64,000 nt of DNA from Microbacterium sp. MPKO10 (GTDB lineage Bacteria > Actinomycetota > Actinomycetes > Actinomycetales > Microbacteriaceae): positions 744,001 through 808,000 of the forward strand of contig NZ_JAPCHX010000001.1 of NCBI RefSeq assembly GCF_026107415.2. Reading direction: 5' to 3'. Positions 1 to 8,066 of this stretch are shown one piece after another; position 1 is the first letter of the stretch, and the number at the start of each line of letters is the position of its first letter. Under the pieces are notes generated by a model, which saw nothing but the letters and a program-made list of their open reading frames with translations, was not told where the DNA came from and searched no databases. The position numbers were made by a program, and so were the translations under genes.

Positions 1-918
1 ATCGACTGTGGCACCAATTCCATCCGTCTTCTCATCGCCGACATTGCCGATGGCGCGCTCACCGACGTCATTCGTGAGCTCAAGGTCGTGCGCCTCGGGC
101 AGGGCGTCGATCGCACGGGACGGTTCGACGATGCTGCGCTCGACCGCACGCTTGATGCCGTGCGCGAGTACGCCGCGCTCTGCCGCGAGCACGATGTCGA
201 GCGGGTGCGCTTCGTGGCGACGTCAGCGACTCGGGATGCTGCGAACCGCCTGGTCTTCATCGACGCTGTCCGCGACATCATCGGCACCGCTCCCGAGGTT
301 CTCGCCGGCACTGAAGAGGCAGAGCTGTCGTTCCAGGGTGCCACGAGCGTGCTTCCTCCCGGAGCCGGACGCCTCGTCGTCGACCTCGGCGGAGGGTCAA
401 CAGAACTCGTGCTCGGCGACGGAGACACCATCTCGTCGTTCTCGATGGACGTCGGCTGCGTGCGCATGGCCGAGCGCAACATCACGCAGGATCCACCGAG
501 CGAGGACGACCGCGCAGGCATCGTGCGCGATGTGAACGCCGCGCTTGATCTCGCGACAGCATCCGTCGATTTGGGCCGCGTCCGCGAAGTGGTCGGCGTC
601 GCCGGCACCATCACGACGCTCACGGCTCACGCGCTCTCGCTCGACCGGTACGATCCGGATGCCATCAACGGCACCCGCCTTACGGTCGCCGCGATGCTCG
701 CGACATGCGACGACATGGCCCAGCTGCCGCGTGACGATCGGGCGGCACTCCCCTACATGCACCCGGGTCGCGTCGATGTCATCGCCGCGGGTGCGCTGAC
801 CTGGCACACGGTGCTCACGCGCACGGCCGAGGCGGTCGCGGCGGCGGGCGGAACGCTGGATTCGGTCGTCACGAGCGAACACGACATCCTCGACGGCGTC
901 GCCCTGTCGCTGGCCTGA
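1..918 (+). CDS. Ppx/GppA exopolyphosphatase/pppGpp phosphatase family, 5'-truncated by window edge
   Basis: The frame is open from base 1 and 305 codons are visible. The first residues read IDCGTNSIRLLIAD, the ASKHA phosphate-1 loop that opens Ppx/GppA proteins, so only a very few N-terminal residues should be missing. A second loop, DLGGGSTELVLG, lies near residue 129. Family members hydrolyse inorganic polyphosphate or pppGpp in the cytoplasm; the sequence does not say which substrate is used. An internal GTG at 88 gives a shorter frame but would remove the phosphate-binding loop, so it is not the start. The gene ends with TGA at 916-918. Nothing about its operon can be said because the upstream side is cut off. 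Confidence 0.93.
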   Translation: MDCGTNSIRLLIADIADGALTDVIRELKVVRLGQGVDRTGRFDDAALDRTLDAVREYAALCREHDVERVRFVATSATRDAANRLVFIDAVRDIIGTAPEVLAGTEEAELSFQGATSVLPPGAGRLVVDLGGGSTELVLGDGDTISSFSMDVGCVRMAERNITQDPPSEDDRAGIVRDVNAALDLATASVDLGRVREVVGVAGTITTLTAHALSLDRYDPDAINGTRLTVAAMLATCDDMAQLPRDDRAALPYMHPGRVDVIAAGALTWHTVLTRTAEAVAAAGGTLDSVVTSEHDILDGVALSLA

Positions 919-1123
919 CCCGCCGATCGGCCACGCGAACGCAGAGTCGCCACACGGGGCCGTCCGCGTGGAGCCCAGTCACGCCTTGCCACGCCGAGCC
1001 CGTCACGCGGCACTCATCACGGCGTCAGTCACGCCGGGCCCATCGCACCGGCATCTCCGTTCGGATCGTCACCACTCGCCCGTCACGCTGTGGTGACACC
1101 TGCGAGCCGTCACGCGTCGCCTG

Positions 1124-1357
1124 TCACACCGTCGGAGGGGGCGGATCCGTTTCGTCATCAGCATCCTCATCTGGGCGATTTTTCGCGGGACGGTTGTTGA
1201 AACCGGCGCCGAAGGCGATGCCCAACGCGAGACCAATCGCAAGACCACTGCTCAAGTTGTCCATGGCGGCGCCCAGCGCCATGCCGACCCCGACGCCGAT
1301 CGCCATCCCCGCGCCCATGCTCATGCCCGCGTTGGCGCCGAATCCGCGTCCAGCCAT
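1124..1357 (-). CDS. Small glycine-rich hydrophobic protein with glycine-zipper-like repeats
   Basis: I do not recognise a named family. The 77-residue product has a GxxxG-rich hydrophobic core (GAGMAIGVGVGMALGAAM, then GLAIGLALGIAFGAGF) that could form one or two tightly packed membrane helices, followed by a polar acidic tail ending in a proline run. The ATG at 1357 is chosen because GGAGG (1366-1370) lies 8 nt upstream; the GTG at 1366 would overlap that ribosome binding site. The good Shine-Dalgarno sequence and third-position GC support a real gene. Such glycine-zipper proteins are often membrane-associated, but the role here is unknown. Confidence 0.6.
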   Translation of the reverse strand: MAGRGFGANAGMSMGAGMAIGVGVGMALGAAMDNLSSGLAIGLALGIAFGAGFNNRPAKNRPDEDADDETDPPPPTV

Positions 1358-1863
1358 CGTCACCACCTCCGCTGCGCTCCGTCTGCCCGTTCTGCCGGCA
1401 GAAACGTCGGCGAACTCCGCCCGATCGGCACCTCACCAATCGACAATCCCCGGTCGGCGCGTGCGCACCGGCCCTTCCACACCCACCGAACGTGCCACAC
1501 GTACAGCCCGTCCCGACGAGCGCTTCTCACGAACAGGCTACGCACGAGCTCAGCCGGTGACATCCGCCGCGCGGCGGAGATTTCGTGGGCGAATCGCACC
1601 CGCAGCAAATCAGACGTGTGGGAGCTCAGGCACCCGGATCACACGTGCAGGACGTCAGACGCGTGGGGGCTCAGGCACGGAGAAGGCCTGAGCTGCGCCA
1701 AGTCGAACCCGTGAGGTTCAGGCGTGGCTGAATTCACTCACGTCGGACTGTGGCTCTGGATGAGTATGGGCCTGCATGAGCCCGGGTACTCGGCATTTCC
1801 GGTCCGTCGAGTATCGAGGCCCTCGGGGGCAGGCCGCTCAAAGGCAACGAGACGAGACGATCG
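1358..1863. other. 506-bp intergenic segment without a supported gene
   Basis: No frame here has a convincing ribosome binding site or family match. It contains a 23-bp direct repeat (1611-1633 and 1656-1678, 45-bp period, two mismatches) built around GCTCAGGCAC. A 165-codon plus-strand frame across 1194-1691 is mostly antisense to the small glycine-rich gene and looks spurious. Confidence 0.5.
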
Positions 1864-2847
1864 TCACACGAGATGGATGCTGTTCTGCAGCCTCGTGCGC
1901 ACCTCGAACATGTCCGTTCCCGCCGGGCGTGCCGCATCGGGCACGCCCGTGCGCAGGAAGTGACCGATCACCGACCGACGCACGGCGAACGCCGCGAGTC
2001 CGCGTGTGCGCCCCAGCGCGGTGATCGCATCGTCGAGTGCGTCGTCGGGCAGCACGATCACGAGTGCCGTGAACTTGACGCGTGCCGATCGCGCCACGGC
2101 CTTGGTCCGGGTCGCGAGAGCGTGCACGGGCTTCTCACCTTTCGCGAGCCCGTCGCTGATGAGGTCACCGCGGCGGGCACGCGCTGGCTCTCCCCAGTCT
2201 TCCGACTGCACAGCGAACAGGCCACTCGGGCCGAGCACGACGTGGTCGATCTTGCGGGTGTCGCTCGCGGCAGCATCCGCATCGACGACCCAGGTGTCAC
2301 TCCCCCGGTCTGTCGCAACACCGTGCCACACCGTGTACCCCATGCCGAGGTCCGCAAGCGCCCGCGCTGTGGCTTCTTCGGCCAGCGCATCGGCGAGCGC
2401 GTGCCTGATCTCACTGGGTGCACGTCGAATCAGCGCCTCGTCGTAGATGTCGACGGGATCCGTACCTCGTCCGACCCATTCGCGCATGAGCGTCGTGAAT
2501 CTATCGCGTGCGCGACCACCCGGATGGCCATACATGCGTGCCTTCGGGCGCGAATCGCGCTGCGTCGATCGCGAGCGGCCGGTGCTCCAGATGTGTTCCG
2601 ACTCGTCAGCGTCGAAACCGGATGCTGGCCGGGCAGACGAACTGCGATCGTACGCGGCTCGCGACTCGGGGGTGCCCAGGCGCTCCCAGGCCAGCTGCAC
2701 CGCGTTGAATTGCGCCGCGCTGCCGCCCAGATCGGGGTGCGTCTGCCGTGCACGGCGGCGGTAGGCACGCCGCAGCTCATCGTCGCTCGCTGTGCGATCG
2801 ACGCCGAGAACCTCGTACGGGCTCTCATCGAGGGGGCTTGCGGTCAT
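1864..2847 (-). CDS. J-domain protein with C-terminal NERD (nuclease-related) domain
   Basis: The product is 327 aa. Residues 9-65 form a DnaJ J-domain (YEVLGVDRTASDDELRRAYR) with the HPD tripeptide at 37-39 that stimulates DnaK-type Hsp70 ATPase activity. After a linker the C-terminal half reads VDHVVLGPSGLFAVQSEDWG, the core of NERD domains, which are related to restriction-type nuclease folds. There is no Gly/Phe region, zinc finger or DnaJ C-terminal domain, so this is not a canonical DnaJ. A DnaK-recruiting nuclease-like protein is an inference from domain content only. Start ATG at 2847 fits the J-domain boundary; the upstream Shine-Dalgarno is weak. The gene points away from the downstream permease gene. 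Confidence 0.85.
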   Translation of the reverse strand: MTASPLDESPYEVLGVDRTASDDELRRAYRRRARQTHPDLGGSAAQFNAVQLAWERLGTPESRAAYDRSSSARPASGFDADESEHIWSTGRSRSTQRDSRPKARMYGHPGGRARDRFTTLMREWVGRGTDPVDIYDEALIRRAPSEIRHALADALAEEATARALADLGMGYTVWHGVATDRGSDTWVVDADAAASDTRKIDHVVLGPSGLFAVQSEDWGEPARARRGDLISDGLAKGEKPVHALATRTKAVARSARVKFTALVIVLPDDALDDAITALGRTRGLAAFAVRRSVIGHFLRTGVPDAARPAGTDMFEVRTRLQNSIHLV

Positions 2848-3155
2848 GGGGAGCTTTCGATTTGGGGACGACCAAAAACCCTACAGCGGCTGGCTGTGCT
2901 GGTGGTGAATTCGGGCGGCACTTCTGCTCGCGGCATCCTGCCAACCACGCGCAACACCCTTCTGCCTGCGTGCGGCATGAGTGTGTCCGCATGCGGCATC
3001 ACTGTGTCCGCGTGCGACGACCATTCCCCATACGCCGAACGCCGAGCGCGCTCACCGCTCTGGCGGCGGACCGCTGGGCCACCCCGCGCGGCGAAACACG
3101 TTATCGTGTGGGAGCCTCCGAGATTGAGCGGACCCTCCGAAGGAAAGTGCGGTGA
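2848..3155. other. 308-bp intergenic region with a 21-bp tandem repeat
   Basis: This lies between two divergent genes. A 21-bp unit beginning TGCGGCAT occurs twice in tandem at 2971-2991 and 2992-3012 (18 of 21 identical), with partial copies on both sides. Promoters for both neighbours must lie here, but I cannot assign -35/-10 boxes confidently. Confidence 0.5.
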
Positions 3156-3869
3156 ATGACGCCTGCGGCAATCGTCTTTCTCGCTGTCGCCGTGCTGGCG
3201 GGAGCGTTTCTGCAAGGCGCTACCGGCATCGGCTTTGCCATGCTCGTGGCACCGCTGGCAGGCCTCGTCGATCCCGGCTTTGTTCCCGTCGCTATTTTGA
3301 TCTGGATGCTGCCGCTCAACGCGTTTGTGGCGTGGAGAGAGCGGCACCGCATTGACCTGCGCGGTGCCGGATGGATCACCATCGCGCGCGTGCTCGCGAC
3401 GCCCCTCGGCATCGGCCTGCTCGCACTGATTCCCCCAAGCGGCCTGGGGTATCTGATCGGCGGGTCGACCATTCTCGCGGCCCTCGTGAGTCTTCTTGCG
3501 CCAGCGTTCACGCCGAGCCCGGCCGCGTTCCTCGCGGCCGGCGCCCTGACCGGTCTGAGCGAGACAGCGACGGGAGTCGGCGGCCCTCCCCTCGCTCTCG
3601 TCTATCAACACCGGCCCGCCGCCGAAATGCGAGCCACCGTGGCACTGTGCTTCCTCGTGGGCGAGGTCATCTCACTAATCGGCCTTGCCATAAGCGGACG
3701 CTTCTTGGGCTCCGGATTGACGACGAGTCTGTGGCTGCTTCCCGCTGTCGTGATCGGCGTGTGGCTCAGCTCGCTCGTGCATCGTCGTGTCGGCGGGCGG
3801 GGCCTCCGCTACGGCATCCTGATCTTTGCGATCGTCTCGGGCATCGCTGTCATTCTGCAGACGCTGTGA
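3156..3869 (+). CDS. TauE/SafE (TSUP) family membrane permease
   Basis: The 237-aa product is almost entirely hydrophobic, with about eight predicted membrane segments and the TSUP signatures GATGIGFAMLVAPL near residue 21 and ETATGVGGPPLALVYQ in the second repeat. The family moves sulfite, sulfoacetate or related organic sulfur anions across the inner membrane; the substrate here cannot be told from sequence. The ATG at 3156 has AAGGAA (about 3139-3144) upstream, a little far away; a GTG at 3151 is in another frame. The gene is monocistronic as far as visible, and ends convergently with hsp20, sharing the terminator hairpin at 4032-4068. Confidence 0.88.
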   Translation: MTPAAIVFLAVAVLAGAFLQGATGIGFAMLVAPLAGLVDPGFVPVAILIWMLPLNAFVAWRERHRIDLRGAGWITIARVLATPLGIGLLALIPPSGLGYLIGGSTILAALVSLLAPAFTPSPAAFLAAGALTGLSETATGVGGPPLALVYQHRPAAEMRATVALCFLVGEVISLIGLAISGRFLGSGLTTSLWLLPAVVIGVWLSSLVHRRVGGRGLRYGILIFAIVSGIAVILQTL

Positions 3870-4031
3870 GGAGTCGGCACCTCGCCTTGACGACTCTGTA
3901 CGGGGCGGGAGCGAGCGCCTGACCGATCTATTCGGGGCGCTCGTCCGGATTTTCTCTCCAGCCAGGCGGAGCCGTGGATCGTTGACGACTCCCCCGGACG
4001 CCCCGAGTAGTCGAGAGTTCTGGCTCGAACA

Positions 4032-4068
4032 CGAACGGCCGCCGACCGAAAGGGTCGGCGGCCGTTCG
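4032..4068. terminator. Strong hairpin between convergent permease and hsp20 genes
   Basis: A perfect 16-bp stem (4032-4047 with 4053-4068) encloses a 5-nt loop. It lies between the ends of the plus-strand permease gene and the minus-strand hsp20 gene. There is no long T tract on either side, so it may act as a bidirectional terminator of the GC-rich actinobacterial type. Confidence 0.7.
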
Positions 4069-4145
4069 CCCGAGTGGCGCGCGTCTCGGTGTGGATCTGG
4101 CAGAGGCCGAATCCGCATCGAGGCTGCTCGCGCTGCGGACCGTTA

Positions 4146-4586
4146 CTACGCCGTGGTGCTGTCGCTCAGCGCCGGAGTCGCCTCGGTGGGAGCCGAGTTC
4201 ACGGCGATCTTGCGCGGCTTTGCCCGTTCGCTCACCGGGATCATGATGCTCAGCACGCCGTTGTCGTAGCTCGCGCTGATCTTCTCGGTGTCGATGCCCT
4301 GCCCCAGGCTGAGCTGACGCAGATACGACGTCGTGCCACGCTCGCGCGTGATCCACTTCACGCCGTCTCCGCTCGATACCGTGCGCTCGGCGCGGATGGT
4401 CAGAAGCTGGCCGTCCACGTCGATGTCGACGGAACCCGGATCGATTCCGGGCAGGTCGGCGTTGAGCACGTACGTGTCGCCGTCGCGGTACAGATCCATC
4501 GGCATGCGTCGCGGGCCGGCCGGTGTATCTGCCAGTGCTCCGGCGAGCGATGCAAAGTCGCGGAATGGGTCAAATGTCGTAGTCAT
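4146..4586 (-). CDS. hsp20: Hsp20/alpha-crystallin small heat-shock protein
   Basis: The 146-aa product is an ATP-independent holdase that binds unfolding proteins in the cytoplasm. The N-terminus MTTTFDPFRDFASLAGAL is typical of actinobacterial Hsp20, and the alpha-crystallin domain spans about residues 36-125 with the closing strand GVLSIMIPVSERAKPRKIAV. ATG 4586 is preferred because GGGAGG (4592-4597 on the opposite strand) is well placed; an upstream ATG at 4622 would put 12 extra residues through the HspR-like operator. Upstream lie a HAIR-like repeat at 4603-4623 and a perfect CIRCE at 4634-4660, so repression by both HspR and HrcA is the likely control. Confidence 0.96.
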   Translation of the reverse strand: MTTTFDPFRDFASLAGALADTPAGPRRMPMDLYRDGDTYVLNADLPGIDPGSVDIDVDGQLLTIRAERTVSSGDGVKWITRERGTTSYLRQLSLGQGIDTEKISASYDNGVLSIMIPVSERAKPRKIAVNSAPTEATPALSDSTTA

Positions 4587-4602
4587 TAGGTAACCTCCCA
4601 AA

Positions 4603-4623
4603 CTTGAGCGTGTATTACTCAAC
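4603..4623. promoter_or_regulatory. HAIR-like operator (HspR binding) upstream of hsp20
   Basis: The sequence CTTGAGC-N7-ACTCAAC matches the HAIR consensus CTTGAGT-N7-ACTCAAG at 12 of 14 positions. It lies 17-37 nt upstream of the hsp20 ATG, directly behind the ribosome binding site, where HspR binding could block transcription initiation. Confidence 0.75.
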
Positions 4624-4633
4624 TAACGACAGA

Positions 4634-4660
4634 TTAGCACTCTCGACCTGCGAGTGCTAA
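4634..4660. promoter_or_regulatory. Perfect CIRCE element (HrcA operator) upstream of hsp20
   Basis: TTAGCACTC-N9-GAGTGCTAA is present without any mismatch. CIRCE is the HrcA repressor site, classically in front of groESL and dnaK. It sits 11 bp upstream of the HAIR-like site. Confidence 0.93.
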
Positions 4661-5023
4661 CAGTGCGCGCTCGCCCGCAGCGAACGCGCGGATCTCACAC
4701 GGTGCGGTCTACGGACCGAACACGGTGCGGTCCGTGGATTCCACCGATTTTCGCCACTGCGCATCACGCACAGACCGATGGGGAGCTCGTTCGTGCAGCA
4801 CGTCGCGTCAGCGGCATCCGGGCTTGTCATCGGACGTGTTCGGTGCCGGGTACGATTCGAGGCGCATCCCGTGGGGATTTCAGGTCATGATGCCGGCGGC
4901 GCACCCCGGAGTGTTTCCGATACGAGAAGGCAGCCTGCGCAGTTGTCGACTGGCCCGGGGCGCAGCTATCGCAGCATCCGGAAGCTCGTGTGTTGAACGG
5001 CGCCCGGGCAGGGGAGTGTCGAG
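4661..5023. other. 363-bp region with no supported gene
   Basis: I see no ribosome binding site or family match. A short direct repeat, ACGGTGCGGTC, occurs around 4699 and 4720. The region separates the hsp20 promoter from the 3' end of the MarR gene. Confidence 0.4.
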
Positions 5024-5512
5024 CTACATCGGTCCCGTCGACATGCCGAAGCGGCCTTCAGGGTCGAGACGGTCGAGGACCTTCGCCATGATGCGACGGA
5101 GGTCCTCGGTGTCACGTTCATCGAGGGCATTGATGACGTTCTGCCGCACGGTGTCGACATGGCCTGGCGCTGTGGCCAGAACCTTCTGCCAGCCATCGTC
5201 CGTGAGTTGGGCAATGATCGCCCGCCGATCATCATCGGCAGGAGTGCGCCGCACATACCCGCGGCGCTCGAGCCGAGAGACGACATGGGAGAGCCGGGGG
5301 AGTGTCGCGTTCGTACGCGACGCAAGAGCAGTCATGCGGAGCGACCGATTGTCGGCCTCCGACAGCATGGCGAGTGTGAAGTACTCGAAGTGGGTCAGGT
5401 CGGCATCGCGCTGCAGCTGAGTATCGAGAGCACCCGGCAGCAACTCGACGACGGCGACGAGTCGAGTCCACGCGGCAAGCTGCTCGGGCGTGAGCCAGTG
5501 CGGTTCTGTCAT
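5024..5512 (-). CDS. MarR-family transcriptional regulator
   Basis: This 162-aa protein has the MarR winged-helix layout: an N-terminal dimerisation helix, THFEYFTLAMLSEADNRSLR leading into the recognition region, MTALASRTNATLPRLSHVVS, and the wing VRRTPADDDRRAIIAQLTDDG. MarR proteins are homodimeric repressors or activators that usually respond to small phenolic or oxidising ligands. The ATG at 5512 has no strong Shine-Dalgarno. No partner gene is obvious: hsp20 is downstream on the same strand but separated by about 440 bp, and the Stealth gene is divergent. Autoregulation from the 5513-5706 gap is possible but not shown. Confidence 0.93.
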   Translation of the reverse strand: MTEPHWLTPEQLAAWTRLVAVVELLPGALDTQLQRDADLTHFEYFTLAMLSEADNRSLRMTALASRTNATLPRLSHVVSRLERRGYVRRTPADDDRRAIIAQLTDDGWQKVLATAPGHVDTVRQNVINALDERDTEDLRRIMAKVLDRLDPEGRFGMSTGPM

Positions 5513-5706
5513 GCCACTATTCTACCTTTGGTTGATGCTACAAGTATTACCGGCACTCGCACCCGCGACGGCGAGAGCGCCTCACACGTTCTGAAGCACG
5601 TTGCTGTAACTGTTCTGGCTGGTTTCTTATACCGGGATCGCCGTGCACACGGGCGACGCTGGGGCGAGGCCACGGGCCGTAGACTGAGAGCCTGATAGGG
5701 GGTGCT

Positions 5707-7416
5707 GTGAACGATTCAGATGACGGGCGCTTTGACCAGGACACTCCACCGGCGTTCCTGTCTCGCGAGCGCGCACACGAGTCGATAGATCCGTCAACAA
5801 GGGAGCCCGTGCTCGATGCACCGCGACTGCGAAGCGACGAACCGGTCATTCGGACCGACGATCGTAAGCGTTTTGATCGCGATGATGTCGTCCACCGGAC
5901 GGGTCAGTATGCCCTGAGCACGGGTACCTTCACACCGCATGATGCAATGATCTCCGACCTGATCGCACTCGCCGCCGCACTGGAGAGCGCGCAGATTGAC
6001 TATCTCCTCGTGCGAGGAGAGGACGATCAGGAAACGATTGCTGTTGATCGGCGCGACCGGCGCTCGGTGGAGGCAGCACTGTCATCGGCATTTGCCAACG
6101 AGCCCTTTTATGCGCTGACATTGAAGAAGAAGCATAACCGTGACGTCTCTGCCGCCCCGTTCTACACGGTCGACACAGATGACCGTGCCCTCCTCGTTGC
6201 CGACGGTGCTCTCTCGACAAACCCCAAAGCAAAAGTTCTTCGGCTGTTTCGCCCACGTGTCGAGCCCATTGGGCGCTTACGTTATGGTCCAGAGTCAGCA
6301 CCACAGCTCGAGTTCTGGCGATTCGGCGATCAGTCGATCGTTGCGCCGACGCCGAACGCACTGACGCGTCAGGTTCTGGATCGTTCCGAAGCGGTCATTG
6401 CCACAGTGACGCGTTACGGGCGCGAGTGGCCCACGCTGGAGAATATGTTCGCCGAACTCGCGAGCGATATTGGGTTCGACATTGACATGGTGTTCTCGTG
6501 GGTTGACGGCTCGAGCGCCGAGTACCAGAAGAAGCGCGCTGAGCAGATGGCCGGCGTGGTCGTGGGGGAGGGGGACGACTCGGTCGCCCGATTCCGGCAG
6601 ATTGACGAACTCAAGTATGCCCTGCGAAGCATCTATCTATTCGCGCCGTGGATTCGACGGATTTTCATCGCGACGGATTCCCCCGCTCCCGCCTGGATCC
6701 AGCGCCATCCCAAGGTGACTTTCGTGCCCGCCGAGAGCCACTTCCGTGACACGAGCGTCCTGCCCACTCACAACTCGCACGCCGTAGAGAGCCAGTTGCA
6801 GCACATCCCCGGGCTCGCAGAACACTTCTTATATTCCAATGACGACATGTTCTTCGGCCGTCCAGTGAGCCCTGACCTTTTCTTCTCTCCGGGCGGCATC
6901 ACGAAGTTCGTCGAGGCTCGCACGCGAATCGGACTGGGAGACACTGACCCGGCGCGAAGCGGGCACGAGAATGCTGCGCGCGTCAATCGCGATGTGCTCC
7001 GGAGGCGGTTCGGCAAGGTGACCACGCGTCACCTTGAGCACTGTGCGGCGCCGTTGCGTGTCAGCATCCTTCACGAGATGGAGTCCGAGTTTGCCGAGGA
7101 GTTTCAGCGCACAGCTGCAGCGCGCTTCCGTTCAGCAACTGACATCTCGGTGACGAACTCGTTTTACCACTACTACGCGCTCATGACGGGTCGCGCCGTC
7201 GAGCAGCGTCAGGCCAAGGTGAAGTACATCGAGACAACGCTCAAGAGCGCGATCCCTGCCATGGAACGCCTGTTGCGTAAGCGGGACCAAGACATGTTCT
7301 GCCTCAATGACGGATCGAATCCTGAGTTGACCGACGCGGAGCGCACGCGTGCCGTGCTGAGCTTTCTGAATCGCTACTTTCCGTTTCCGGCTCCCTGGGA
7401 GAAGGAGTCGATCTAG
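5707..7416 (+). CDS. Stealth-family polysaccharide phosphotransferase
   Basis: The 569-aa product carries the conserved Stealth regions: CR1 DIDMVFSWVDGSS (about residue 257), CR2 IDELKYALRSIYLFAPWIRR with IFIATDSPAPAW (about 300-335), and CR3/CR4 HNSHAVESQLQHIPGLAEHF followed by YSNDDMFFG (about 357-390). These enzymes transfer hexose-1-phosphate units to build phosphate-linked surface glycans, like the catalytic part of human GlcNAc-1-phosphotransferase. The N-terminal 250 residues are variable, as is usual. GTG 5707 follows the purine-rich AGGGGGTG. The gene stands alone, with no glycosyltransferase or polymer export genes in this window, so the acceptor polymer is unknown. Confidence 0.92.
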   Translation: MNDSDDGRFDQDTPPAFLSRERAHESIDPSTREPVLDAPRLRSDEPVIRTDDRKRFDRDDVVHRTGQYALSTGTFTPHDAMISDLIALAAALESAQIDYLLVRGEDDQETIAVDRRDRRSVEAALSSAFANEPFYALTLKKKHNRDVSAAPFYTVDTDDRALLVADGALSTNPKAKVLRLFRPRVEPIGRLRYGPESAPQLEFWRFGDQSIVAPTPNALTRQVLDRSEAVIATVTRYGREWPTLENMFAELASDIGFDIDMVFSWVDGSSAEYQKKRAEQMAGVVVGEGDDSVARFRQIDELKYALRSIYLFAPWIRRIFIATDSPAPAWIQRHPKVTFVPAESHFRDTSVLPTHNSHAVESQLQHIPGLAEHFLYSNDDMFFGRPVSPDLFFSPGGITKFVEARTRIGLGDTDPARSGHENAARVNRDVLRRRFGKVTTRHLEHCAAPLRVSILHEMESEFAEEFQRTAAARFRSATDISVTNSFYHYYALMTGRAVEQRQAKVKYIETTLKSAIPAMERLLRKRDQDMFCLNDGSNPELTDAERTRAVLSFLNRYFPFPAPWEKESI

Positions 7417-8066
7417 AGAAACTGTGCGCTCGAGAAGTCTGGGTTCGAGGCGCTGAGCGCTCGCTTGCTCGTTTGCTTGCTTGCAGACTCTTGCGGAATC
7501 TCACAACACGGCCGGCGAGTCCCCAACCTTTCTCTAACGCAATTCGTACTCTCTAGGGCCCGCGCTGTCCCCCTGGGGGCATCGTCCTGTTCCCTGGGGC
7601 CTGCCCTGGCTGCTGGGGCCCTTCCTTCGTCCCCGTGCACGCCCCCGTCCTCTGAGGCCCAGCTCTGAGGCCCAGCTCTCAGTTCCCAACTCTGAGTTCC
7701 CCGCTTTCCTTCCGCGACCCCGTCGTGTTCCCTCTCCGTCGCCGTCATGCTGCGGGATTTATCCATACACCCGTCGGCTCCGGGCGACGCCATTGTCACC
7801 GCTTTGTTCCACCACTCTTGTGGTCCCGTGCTCCGGATATCGCGATTGTCGGCACTCGCACTGGCGCGGTTCTTCGCTTTTATGTTTCGGTTCACCTCGC
7901 CTCGGATGTCAACGCGAATCTGCTCGTTTGTTCTCCCTCAGGCAGCCTTTCGTCGGTGCCAAATTCCGCTTCTCCGTCCACAGGCATGCGACTTTTGGAG
8001 TTATCCACATTGGTGTGTTGATCGGGGGTTTGTGTCGGTGGGAATGTCGGTGGCTGCTGTCACAAT
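7417..8066. other. 650-bp non-coding, pyrimidine-rich region
   Basis: No believable gene is present on either strand. From about 7520 to 7740 the plus strand is strikingly C/T-rich. It contains a tandem array of four 13-14 bp units related to TCTGAGGCCCAGC (7651-7704). A consensus DnaA box, TTATCCACA, lies at 8001-8009, about 60 bp before the HNH gene. Confidence 0.6.
7651..7704. repeat. Short tandem repeat, about four 13-14 bp units
   Basis: Two identical units TCTGAGGCCCAGC (7651-7663, 7664-7676) are followed by two diverged units beginning TCTCAGTTCCC and TCTGAGTTCCC. Confidence 0.75.

Noticed and set aside
1611-1678. Two-copy 23-bp direct repeat as a possible att or CRISPR site
   Set aside because: Only two copies, no neighbouring integrase or cas genes; likely a simple local duplication.
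1873-3159. 428-codon plus-strand frame
   Set aside because: It lies antisense to the J-domain/NERD gene, which has clear motifs.
5513-5560. TTGATGCTACAA near the MarR gene start as its operator
   Set aside because: The halves do not match well enough to call a palindrome.
7413-7895. 160-codon minus-strand frame before the HNH gene
   Set aside because: Composition reflects the pyrimidine-rich tract; no start signal or domain.
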